Shown here piece after piece: positions 1 to 5,897 of a stretch of DNA of 48,252 nucleotides (position 1 is its first letter; the number at the start of each line of letters is the position of its first letter). The translations under genes and the position numbers were made by a program. Source of the DNA: a virus. The notes below the pieces were generated by a model. That model made no database searches and was not told the origin of the DNA. It saw nothing but the letters and a program-made list of their open reading frames with translations. Location: IMG/VR virus record IMGVR_UViG_3300037264_002810, positions 1 to 48,252 of that record, one strand, 5' to 3'.

Positions 1-28
1 GTATCTACCTTTAAATATCACCTCAAAT

Positions 29-37
29 TGTGGATAA
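29..37 (-). other. DnaA-box sequence
   Basis: TGTGGATAA is the reverse complement of TTATCCACA, the canonical DnaA box, and is followed by a T-rich tract. Two further TTATCCC motifs lie at 137-143 and 163-169. With the copies at 48061 and 48127, this marks the gene-free junction as a candidate replication origin. Chance occurrence is possible, because one identical 9-mer also lies inside the gene at 37265. Confidence 0.5.
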
Positions 38-48
38 CTTTTTTTTAC

Positions 49-77
49 TTGACAGCGCCAGTCGCTATGGCTATAAT
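49..77 (+). promoter_or_regulatory. Consensus sigma-70 promoter
   Basis: TTGACA (49-54), a 17-base spacer and TATAAT (72-77) match the housekeeping consensus in every position. Transcription would start near 84 and run rightward. No credible rightward gene follows; the first genes there lie on the other strand, so the product is probably a non-coding RNA. The only difference between the two terminal repeats falls on the last spacer base. Confidence 0.85.
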
Positions 78-83
78 GTTGTT

Positions 84-312
84 CAAGGTCTTTACGATAA
101 ACTCTATCACCTTCCTTAAAGGTTTTGTAACTTTCCTTATCCCTTAGTTAAAGTACATATGCTTATCCCCTTACTAATCCCTGTTAAAGACAATACGTAG
201 TTACTCTCTTAATGGTGGATTAAGAAAACGTTCTTTAAGGTATTGACCGTCACTGGACGGACAGGGTCAATACTGTGTTTTCTTAATTTTAGCGCGCTTT
301 TTTTATTTTTTT
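84..312 (+). ncRNA. Candidate structured small RNA
   Basis: A consensus promoter lies just upstream. The downstream part folds well: an 11-bp outer stem pairs 219-229 with 277-287, and inside it 240-248 pairs perfectly with 265-273, with a further CGTC/GACG helix (248-251 with 256-259) near its apex. The segment ends in a T-rich tract (297-315), as in an intrinsic terminator. No reading frame on this strand looks genuine. The 3' end reaches the stop of the opposite-strand gene. Possible roles are a replication primer or copy-control RNA next to the DnaA boxes, an antisense RNA or a regulatory RNA; none is shown. Confidence 0.6.
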
Positions 313-617
313 TCATTCTTCCCGCCTTTCAGGGCTTGTTCAATAAACTTCATCTCGTCACGGGTAAGCATGCCCTTGGCCACTTTAAGTGCTTTTTTCA
401 TCCGCTTGTTCTCTTTGTAGTAAAGTTTCTTAAATTCCCTTTCGTTTTCGTACAGTTCTTTCAGCCGTGCGTTCTCGGCTCTTAGACTTTTCCCTTCGCA
501 CGCTGTATAAGGACAGTCGTGTAGTATTTGTTCGCTGATTGCAGTCATGTCAGATGTAGTCTGTTGAATAAAAGCATTTATTCCAACTCCGTTGTTAATT
601 TCGTTAATTTCACTCAT
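303..617 (-). CDS. Small coiled-coil protein, unknown function
   Basis: A 104-residue protein that I do not recognise. Its middle and C-terminal parts (about 45-100) are rich in Lys, Glu, Leu and Ala in a heptad-like pattern and probably form a coiled coil; two Cys lie near 35-40. Its start overlaps the stop of the preceding gene by four bases (ATGA type), so the two are translationally coupled. It is the last gene of the left segment of the leftward arm before the junction. Confidence 0.75.
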   Translation of the reverse strand: MSEINEINNGVGINAFIQQTTSDMTAISEQILHDCPYTACEGKSLRAENARLKELYENEREFKKLYYKENKRMKKALKVAKGMLTRDEMKFIEQALKGGKNEKK

Positions 618-940
618 TTTATTTTCCCTAAAGCCTTGACTAATTTTTTGTACATTTTATTGGCGTACTTTTTGAAACCATCCAAGTTTTCATTGTCCAA
701 CTCCACACACATTGAGTAAAACTCTGGAATACAAGCGCGACAATTTTTGCGTAGTGGACAAGTGCCTTCATCTGTATGTCTGGCGCATAATGCGCATCCC
801 CAAGTAGTATTGTCAAGAGTAGGCAATGATGATAGATTCCGCAAATAGTCATATTTCTTTATTGATATTTTAAGGGCTGCTCTATCTGATTTGACAGATG
901 CCGCTACTACTTCTCTTAGTGTTGGCATTTTACGTTTCAT
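614..940 (-). CDS. Cys-rich, probably zinc-binding small protein
   Basis: A 108-residue protein with six Cys between about 49 and 75, in C-x2-C, C-x5-C and C-x2-C spacing, followed by a lysine-rich C-terminal helix. The Cys pattern suggests zinc binding, but the fold is not recognisable by eye. It overlaps both neighbours by four bases and is part of the same leftward operon. Function unknown. Confidence 0.75.
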   Translation of the reverse strand: MKRKMPTLREVVAASVKSDRAALKISIKKYDYLRNLSSLPTLDNTTWGCALCARHTDEGTCPLRKNCRACIPEFYSMCVELDNENLDGFKKYANKMYKKLVKALGKIK

Positions 941-1542
941 TCTTCGCCGCCTTTCTCAAATAATTCATCTATATTTGGATAATCTGACCGCACAATATCT
1001 GCACATTGCTTTAATACACTGATTCTTCCGGCGTTGGCGGCGGCGTTGGCGGCGGCGTTGGCGGCGGCGTAGGCGGCGTTGGCGTTGGCGTAGGCGGCGT
1101 TGGCGGCGGCGTTGGCGGCGGCGTTGGCGGCGTTGGCGGCGGCGTAGGCGGCGTTGGCGGCGTAGGCGGCGGCGTAGGCGGCGTTGGCGGCGTTGGCGGC
1201 GGCGTTGGCGGCGGCGTTGGCGGCGTTCCGCACATCATTTATCGTCTTACCTTCACCAGTTGCCCAATTCTCCGCTGTCTCAATGGCCCTTAGTGGCCGT
1301 AGCTCTTCCTCTTTTACGTATTTTAGCGATAATCGTGCACATTTACAGGCAGTTAATGTCAGTTGTTTTCGTCGCTCATCACCAACATCACCAGCCAGTT
1401 TACCGATGAGCCATAACATCCAATCACCACGTTCGCATTTATCCCACAACTCTTGTGATGTTTCGTAGCTTAGAGCGTCTTTAAACGCTTCTTCACACGC
1501 TTCTAATTCTTTTATCTTTTTAATATATTCGTTGATTTTCAT
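937..1542 (-). CDS. Ala/Asn/Tyr repeat protein with immunity-protein-like N-terminus
   Basis: A 201-residue protein in three parts. Residues 1-100 are helical and contain WDKCERGDWMLWL, resembling the N-terminal region of putative immunity-type proteins common in phages and often followed by Ala-rich repeats. About residues 107-170 consist only of NAA, YAA, NAAA and YAAA units. A short acidic tail follows. The repeat is encoded by GC-rich 9- and 12-base units, so its length could change by slippage. The family's function is not established in phages. It overlaps the genes on both sides by four bases. Confidence 0.8.
   Translation of the reverse strand: MKINEYIKKIKELEACEEAFKDALSYETSQELWDKCERGDWMLWLIGKLAGDVGDERRKQLTLTACKCARLSLKYVKEEELRPLRAIETAENWATGEGKTINDVRNAANAAANAAANAANAAYAAAYAANAAYAAANAANAAANAAANAAYANANAAYAAANAAANAAANAGRISVLKQCADIVRSDYPNIDELFEKGGEE
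1029..1227. repeat. GC-rich 9/12-base tandem repeat inside a gene
   Basis: Units of the type GGCGGCGTT and GGCGGCGTAG are reiterated about twenty times, alternating 9- and 12-base spacing, in an otherwise AT-richer region. On the coding (minus) strand they give NAA/YAA(A) peptides. Every unit is a multiple of three, so gain or loss of a unit keeps the frame and changes only the protein's length. Confidence 0.9.
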
Positions 1543-1715
1543 TCTTTCACCTCTTTCTTAATATTAATCTTCCTTTTGCAACTCCAACACTTAACCTGTG
1601 TTGTATCTTGCGAGAAACCTTCTATAAGCACGCAGCAATCTAAATAAGGACACATCAACTGTAATGTGCGAATGGTTGTTATTACTTCTTCGGCCTTTGC
1701 AAATTTAATACTCAT
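1539..1715 (-). CDS. Small zinc-ribbon-like protein (58 aa)
   Basis: This short frame starts at an ATG preceded by AAAGGTGA and ends in a four-base ATGA overlap with the next gene, the same arrangement as its neighbours, which argues that it is real. The product begins MSIKFAKAEEVITTIRTL and contains CPYLDCC (22-28) and CWSC (43-46), two Cys pairs about 15 residues apart, as in a zinc ribbon. No further function can be read. Confidence 0.7.
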   Translation of the reverse strand: MSIKFAKAEEVITTIRTLQLMCPYLDCCVLIEGFSQDTTQVKCWSCKRKINIKKEVKE

Positions 1716-1728
1716 TCTTTCACCTTTC

Positions 1729-2109
1729 TTAATATCTTGACCCTGTCCAGCCGCACTTAGGACACTTAACTGGAATTTGTGGTGGATTCGATATTAAAGT
1801 GCAAAAATCATCACTATCGTGAAGTTCTTCACCACACTCAGGACAGGCTATGCCATTTCTACCTCTCGGAACAGCTTCATTAACCCACTTTTTTAACCCT
1901 TCGGCGTTATGTTCCTTTAACGACTTTAATTTCTTCTCTGGTGGTATGCCACAACCAGCATTTTTTAAGGCGTGATAGCCTATCGCCACATCATCTGGTG
2001 CTTTAATAGGATATGTCGGCTTAATATCATATCCTATATGTATGCGTACTCGTTCTTGTAACTCCGCAACGGCATACTTTAATTCATCTATTTCCTGTTT
2101 AAAGTTCAT
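1729..2109 (-). CDS. Protein with C-terminal zinc ribbon, unknown function
   Basis: A 126-residue protein. The first 25 residues look like a coiled coil. A C-terminal zinc ribbon is formed by CPECG (about 89-93) and CPKCG (about 115-119), with a further Cys between them. It overlaps the upstream Cas4-like nuclease gene by four bases, so it is co-translated with a recombination gene; a DNA-binding accessory role is possible but only inferred. Confidence 0.75.
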   Translation of the reverse strand: MNFKQEIDELKYAVAELQERVRIHIGYDIKPTYPIKAPDDVAIGYHALKNAGCGIPPEKKLKSLKEHNAEGLKKWVNEAVPRGRNGIACPECGEELHDSDDFCTLISNPPQIPVKCPKCGWTGSRY

Positions 2110-3107
2110 TCTTCAATCTCCTCTACCGCTGTGTTGATAATCTTTTTCTTCCAACCTGAACTTGCCTCAACCACAAATCCCTTCCTCGTAAAAGGTTTCC
2201 AGTCGATGATATAATTGCCGCAGACAGAGTTTTGCCCCTTGACCAGCATATTCTCAAGCTGCCTTTCAATCGACTCGTATTCCTTACGATAGGGGGCTAA
2301 TTCCTCGCGTCTTTCGAGCATCTCAAGCGTCTCCGGGGAGTCAATCTTCGTCGTCTCTGTTCCGAATTTCAAATCAGGAAGACAGATGTGTCCGTATTCG
2401 CATCTTCCGCAAACGTCAGGCCGGTTAATCTTTACCGGCGGAAGAGAACAAACAATGGAAAGGTTGACCATCTCGGCGGCGTTGATAAGTTCCTCGACGT
2501 ATGCGAAATTAAGCGTCCACATGATAACCTTAAAATCTGCCAAGTTGGTCTTATTGACGAGGATAATACAGGCCTCTGTAAGATTGTCCGCGAACGAGTA
2601 CAGACTGGCCTGTGCTATATATTTGGCCGTCCAGAAGTATTTCCTCAGGTCGTCAACCGTATTTAACTGCTGGTAGATATTAGGGTTGGAACTCTTAATG
2701 TCCACCCTTGCCACTGAATCCCATCGGTTCTCCTCATTCTGAATCTGGAGAAGACCGTCGGATACGCCGGAGATATTTGCCTTATCCATGCAGTTGTCTT
2801 TAACAAGGGCCTGAGTTCCAACTATCCTCATCTTCGGTTTCATTTCCTCGCCGACACTCAGGAAAAGTTTGTAGAATTCACGTTCCACAATATTGCCCGT
2901 GTGGAATATTCCCTGTGTGTAGGCTGAAAACTCTGTCGCCTTATCACCCTCAGTTCTCCCGTAGTAAAGGTATCTCTTGCAGGGGTGTCCGAGCTCACTT
3001 GCCCAGTTAGACCTGTGTATCTGCCGGGGACGTTTTAGGCTTTCAAAGTGTCCAGCGACACCTTTTTTAATCGAATCATTTAGGTATTCTTGGGTGATTA
3101 TATCCAT
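2106..3107 (-). CDS. Cas4/RecB-like PD-(D/E)XK exonuclease with Fe-S cluster motif
   Basis: A 333-residue protein with Cas4-family features: a Cys after the first helix (C43, in LGHPCKRYLYY), an active-site Asp in GVSDG (about 117), the D-x-K element VDIKSS (about 136-141), and three closely spaced Cys near 232-241 (CGRCEYGHIC). One N-terminal plus three C-terminal Cys is the usual ligand set for a 4Fe-4S cluster in Cas4 and AddB nucleases. No other Cas genes are present, so a recombination exonuclease paired with the upstream possible annealing protein is the likeliest role. Its start overlaps the previous gene's end by 32 bases. Confidence 0.8.
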   Translation of the reverse strand: MDIITQEYLNDSIKKGVAGHFESLKRPRQIHRSNWASELGHPCKRYLYYGRTEGDKATEFSAYTQGIFHTGNIVEREFYKLFLSVGEEMKPKMRIVGTQALVKDNCMDKANISGVSDGLLQIQNEENRWDSVARVDIKSSNPNIYQQLNTVDDLRKYFWTAKYIAQASLYSFADNLTEACIILVNKTNLADFKVIMWTLNFAYVEELINAAEMVNLSIVCSLPPVKINRPDVCGRCEYGHICLPDLKFGTETTKIDSPETLEMLERREELAPYRKEYESIERQLENMLVKGQNSVCGNYIIDWKPFTRKGFVVEASSGWKKKIINTAVEEIEE

Positions 3108-3405
3108 CTAAAGAATCTCCTTTCTTATTTTTCGGTACGAGCGTAAAAAGAGAATGGCCATCTTTTTCCTCTTCTTTAATTTCCCACGCCGTGTCAGCTG
3201 CCATTCCGACAAAGGCCAGTATCATTTTAAGGTTTTCTCTGTAAGTCTCAACAGGAACCACAAAAGAGAGAGTCTCTCTCAGTGCGTTAGCGATACTTCG
3301 ACAGAGAGGGTCATCGAGAGCGGCTATCACTCTTGAGTCACCAAGAAGAAACAATATCATTACAACCATAGACTCCGGCAGGGTCACGCCTTTTTCTTTT
3401 TCCAC
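3076..3405 (-). CDS. Hypothetical protein between annealing-type and nuclease genes
   Basis: A 109-residue protein starting at GTG one base after the previous stop, with AAGGAAAGGA as ribosome binding site. Residues 8-25 are hydrophobic, the rest mixed helix, and the C-terminus is lysine-rich. I recognise no family. Placement between a possible annealing protein and a Cas4-like nuclease suggests a recombination accessory role, by inference only. Confidence 0.7.
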   Translation of the reverse strand: MEKEKGVTLPESMVVMILFLLGDSRVIAALDDPLCRSIANALRETLSFVVPVETYRENLKMILAFVGMAADTAWEIKEEEKDGHSLFTLVPKNKKGDSLDGYNHPRIPK

Positions 3406-3406
3406 G

Positions 3407-4318
3407 TTATTCCTTTCCTTTTAGAAATTCTTCCCACATCTTTTTGGCCTTGGGAAGTATGAACTTTAACTGCTTATCTGACAATTCTATAACGCTCGAC
3501 TTGCCCATAATCTTTCTGCCATCACTGCCCGTGAAAGTTGAGAGGGATTCTACTGACAGTACTATGGCGACCTGTGCCTCCACGTCTCCACATTCGGTTA
3601 TTTCCGGGCCTTTTTCGCCGTAATCGAACACATAGCCTTCTCCGTGCATAGCAACCAGAAGATTGAAAAGTTCTCTTTGAACGCCTCTGTCAGGAGAAGG
3701 AAGAGGCTCTTTCTTTTCTTTGGTTTTGAATGTGTGTCCACCCATATTGCTTGTGCTCTTGCCAATTCCTATCTTTTCGAATTCCTCAACAGGAATGTTT
3801 CTCAGACCGAGCAGGGTCTTAATAGCCTCACCCCTCATCCGGTGGTAGGCGGCAGTCATAACGTTGGTTTCAGAAATATCTTCGACGAGTTTTAATTCGC
3901 CAGCTTCAACACCGAAGAAAGCCTCCCTTGTCGAATAAGCACCCTGAATAAATACTTCCCTGTCGCCGAGAGAAGCATTACCGGAATAGATATACCTGTA
4001 TCCCTTGCCCTTGTCGTCTTCAAAATCCACCTTTTCCCTTTTAACGTCCGTGATACTTATGGGGAAGTGGGCAGATATACGCTCTGCCCCTGCACTACTA
4101 AGACAGGCGTTCTTGCCTATTATTGCCCAGTCCTTTTCCCCGGTAAACGCGACAAGTATCTGGTTACGGAGTTGTTTTTCCTCGAGAGCAAGCTCAGCCT
4201 TTTCCCTCAGGGCTGTGATATAACTCCTTGTCGGAAGAGTTGATTTTATCTGAGCATCAATAGTCTCTATTGGAACGATTTCACCCCTTGTCTCAACATT
4301 ATCAATTTCCTTGTCCAT
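3407..4318 (-). CDS. Candidate single-strand annealing or recombination protein
   Basis: A 303-residue soluble protein. About residues 55-190 look like one globular domain, including DWAIIGKNACLSSAGAERI (about 64-82) and MRGEAIKTLLGLRNIPVEEF (about 161-180). A charged linker and a C-terminal domain follow. Phage annealing proteins of the RecT, Erf and Rad52-like groups are commonly encoded beside an exonuclease, and here a Cas4-like nuclease is two genes downstream. The family itself is not recognisable with certainty by eye, so the call rests mainly on context and general character. Confidence 0.5.
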   Translation of the reverse strand: MDKEIDNVETRGEIVPIETIDAQIKSTLPTRSYITALREKAELALEEKQLRNQILVAFTGEKDWAIIGKNACLSSAGAERISAHFPISITDVKREKVDFEDDKGKGYRYIYSGNASLGDREVFIQGAYSTREAFFGVEAGELKLVEDISETNVMTAAYHRMRGEAIKTLLGLRNIPVEEFEKIGIGKSTSNMGGHTFKTKEKKEPLPSPDRGVQRELFNLLVAMHGEGYVFDYGEKGPEITECGDVEAQVAIVLSVESLSTFTGSDGRKIMGKSSVIELSDKQLKFILPKAKKMWEEFLKGKE

Positions 4319-4320
4319 GC

Positions 4321-4524
4321 CTAATTTCCTTTCAATTCCATTTCGTCTGCTATTACTTCAATTCCTCTTTTAAGAGCCTTATTAGCGAACTCTCTAAAAG
4401 AACATCCATCCCCTGTTGTCTGAATGTACAAGCCAAAACACCTTGTTGACAAGGCGTCCACCTCACTTGTCAGGTGAAGCTGTCTCGTATTTCTGCGTTT
4501 TTGCTCTGTTACTTTCTTTGACAT
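4321..4524 (-). CDS. Small basic protein, possibly ribbon-helix-helix
   Basis: A 67-residue protein beginning with a basic stretch (KKVTEQKRRNTRQLHL) that could be a beta-strand, followed by helices ending in FREFANKALKRGIEVIADEM. This order recalls small ribbon-helix-helix regulators but is not diagnostic. The ribosome binding site AAAGGGA precedes the ATG. Confidence 0.65.
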   Translation of the reverse strand: MSKKVTEQKRRNTRQLHLTSEVDALSTRCFGLYIQTTGDGCSFREFANKALKRGIEVIADEMELKGN

Positions 4525-4535
4525 ACAATCCCTTT

Positions 4536-4886
4536 CTATTCTACAACTTTTAATGTTACACTTCCAAACACCAAATCCCTTTTCTTCTTGTCAGAGACGT
4601 TGCCATTAACAACAACTATGCTGTTGAGCAGGGCTTGAGAATACAGACTCTTGCCTTGTCTGTAATCACCCATCTTGGCATCGTTTTTCCATACCCGCGT
4701 GTAAATCTGCCCCCTTGTCAGGGAAACTCCGTACAAAGACAACAGTTTACTGGCTATTATATCGGCACTCAACCCCATTTTTGCCCAGTAAACACTCAAG
4801 GCGTTTATTGAGTTATCCCAAGCTATCCTTCCGTGTTCCAGACCTACCGTACTCTTATGGCTTCTTGTCTTTCTTGTCTTTAACAT
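4536..4886 (-). CDS. Putative helix-turn-helix DNA-binding protein
   Basis: About 116 residues from the ATG at 4886, chosen because AAAGGA lies nine bases upstream; an ATG two codons earlier sits too close to that site. A basic N-terminus (KTRKTRSHKS) precedes a segment, YWAKMGLSADIIASKLLSLY, that reads as a helix-turn-helix followed by a second helix. It may regulate the divergent early promoters, but no target site can be assigned. It overlaps the upstream gene by 32 bases. Confidence 0.6.
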   Translation of the reverse strand: MLKTRKTRSHKSTVGLEHGRIAWDNSINALSVYWAKMGLSADIIASKLLSLYGVSLTRGQIYTRVWKNDAKMGDYRQGKSLYSQALLNSIVVVNGNVSDKKKRDLVFGSVTLKVVE

Positions 4887-5040
4887 TGTCATCTTTCCTT
4901 TCAAAATTATCACAAACCATATTTTTCTCGCCCTTTATCCAAGCGGCGTTCCGTTCGCAAAAGATATGAGAATTGCAGTACCTACACTCTTCACAGCATT
5001 CCGCAGACCTATAAAAAGCCTTAATCAGATTAGCTTCCAT
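4855..5040 (-). CDS. Cys-rich small protein
   Basis: A 61-residue protein with Cys at about 15, 16, 19, 22, 28 and 43, including CCEECRYC, which suggests a small metal-binding knot, and a highly charged tail (KDKKDKKP). Function unknown. It overlaps neighbours on both sides (11 and 32 bases), in the tight leftward operon. Confidence 0.65.
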   Translation of the reverse strand: MEANLIKAFYRSAECCEECRYCNSHIFCERNAAWIKGEKNMVCDNFERKDDNVKDKKDKKP

Positions 5041-5374
5041 TCTGTATAAACCTCACTTGACCGAAGTTAATAGGTATTTCCAACAGACAGGGTACAAGAA
5101 TAGACTTTGTATCAGGCGTTATCACTTGCTTGCCCTTGTCCTTTTTGGTGTACTTACCGCTAAAGTGATAAGCACGTTTACTTTGCCCCAAACTTTTCTT
5201 TGATAGTAAATGGCGATATTCCTCTAAAGGACGGAGGTCATAGTCCACCCCTACTTTCGCCCCGTTATTCCCGTGCGTCCTTTTGTTGTGATTTCGAAGG
5301 CCTTGCTCTGTTAAACAGGCGAACTCGTCACAGTGAAGACAAACGCAAACCTCGTTGTAAACTTTTTTTGTCAT
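5030..5374 (-). CDS. C2H2-type zinc-finger protein
   Basis: A 114-residue protein and the first gene of the leftward arm. Residues 11-34 contain C-x2-C, then twelve residues, then H-x4-H (CLHC ... HNKRTH), the classical C2H2 finger spacing, including a Leu before the His pair. The rest is basic with no recognised domain. C2H2 fingers are uncommon in bacteria (Ros/MucR regulators) and phages. As the promoter-proximal gene it is a natural candidate for an early regulator or host take-over factor; that role is inference. Confidence 0.75.
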   Translation of the reverse strand: MTKKVYNEVCVCLHCDEFACLTEQGLRNHNKRTHGNNGAKVGVDYDLRPLEEYRHLLSKKSLGQSKRAYHFSGKYTKKDKGKQVITPDTKSILVPCLLEIPINFGQVRFIQNGS

Positions 5375-5448
5375 TTTTCCAACCTTTCAATTTTCCTTGT
5401 CTCGGTTTCCTTGTCTTTTATTAAAATTTCAAGCAGCCTATAAAATAT

Positions 5449-5477
5449 ATATTATATACATTCGCAACGGAAGTCAA
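5449..5477 (-). promoter_or_regulatory. Leftward early promoter
   Basis: On the minus strand TTGACT (5477-5472) is followed by TATAAT (5456-5451) with a 15-base spacer, or TAATAT with 17 bases. It lies in an AT-rich gap about 75 bases upstream of the first leftward gene and faces away from a second promoter only 35 bases further right, forming a divergent early control region. Confidence 0.6.
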
Positions 5478-5511
5478 GGAAAAAATAAAAAATAAAATAA
5501 ATAAAATTATC

Positions 5512-5538
5512 TTGACAACGCCGTATAATTTGTATAAT
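5512..5538 (+). promoter_or_regulatory. Rightward early promoter
   Basis: TTGACA (5512-5517) is followed by TATAAT at 5533-5538 after 15 bases; an earlier TATAAT at 5524 is too close. The spacing is shorter than the usual 17, as in the divergent partner. It is about 50 bases upstream of the first rightward gene. Confidence 0.65.
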
Positions 5539-5590
5539 CCGTATATCGTGTTGATTAACGTTTTTTAACATTTTTTTTAAGGGGTTTAGT

Positions 5591-5839
5591 ATGGATGGAA
5601 TAAGTTTAGTAGAGTCAAAATCGGTCAGTCGGCAGAAATACCTTTACAAGGGGGTAGCCTACGAAACAAACCTTGTGGGGCATAAAATCGCTATTTTGGC
5701 GGTCGAGGAAGATATTCTCGCGCCAACAAAAGAAGAGGCGGTTCAAATCGCTTCTATCAAAATGGCGGGCAAGCTCAAGACAACTATGGATGCAGACAAA
5801 ACCTTTATAGTTATTGCCCACAATATCCGGGCAGACTAA
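5591..5839 (+). CDS. Promoter-proximal small early protein, unknown function
   Basis: An 82-residue protein with no recognisable family. It alternates strands and helices: a strand-like IAILAVEEDILAPT, then a helix KEEAVQIASIKMAG, then another strand. It is preceded by AAGGGG. A strong intrinsic terminator begins eight bases after its stop, so unless transcripts read through, it is the only gene made from the rightward early promoter. That is typical of immediate-early products or of genes under antitermination control. Confidence 0.75.
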   Translation: MDGISLVESKSVSRQKYLYKGVAYETNLVGHKIAILAVEEDILAPTKEEAVQIASIKMAGKLKTTMDADKTFIVIAHNIRAD

Positions 5840-5846
5840 CCGAAGC

Positions 5847-5885
5847 GCCGGGGGTGGTCTAATCTATCCCCCGGCTGTTTTTTTT
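5847..5885 (+). terminator. Strong intrinsic terminator after the first rightward gene
   Basis: A perfect 8-bp GC stem, GCCGGGGG (5847-5854) with CCCCCGGC (5868-5875), a 13-base loop and a run of eight T. The T tract leads directly into GAGGGG, the ribosome binding site of the amidoligase gene. No promoter is apparent between it and that gene, which suggests regulated read-through. Confidence 0.85.
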
Positions 5886-5897
5886 GAGGGGAGTAAA

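Larger units (their letters stand above)
1..154. repeat. Left copy of the 154-bp terminal direct repeat
   Basis: These bases recur at the right end of the window with one difference (C at 71, T at 48169). Because the repeat runs exactly from the first base and up to the last, the window is either a circular genome with an assembly overlap or a linear genome with a short direct terminal repeat, a packaging style known from T7-like phages. The copy contains a DnaA-box sequence and a full promoter. Confidence 0.95.

Noticed and set aside
1029-1227. CRISPR-like array
   Set aside because: The repeat is a short 9/12-base unit without unique spacers and is fully inside a gene, giving an NAA/YAA protein tract.
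1011-1238. PPTPPPTPP protein in another minus-strand frame
   Set aside because: It is a frame-shifted reading of the GC-rich repeat; the NAA frame has coupled starts and stops and a sensible N-terminus.
2106-3107. Part of a CRISPR-Cas adaptation module
   Set aside because: No Cas1, Cas2 or repeat array is present, and Cas4-like nucleases are common stand-alone phage recombination proteins.
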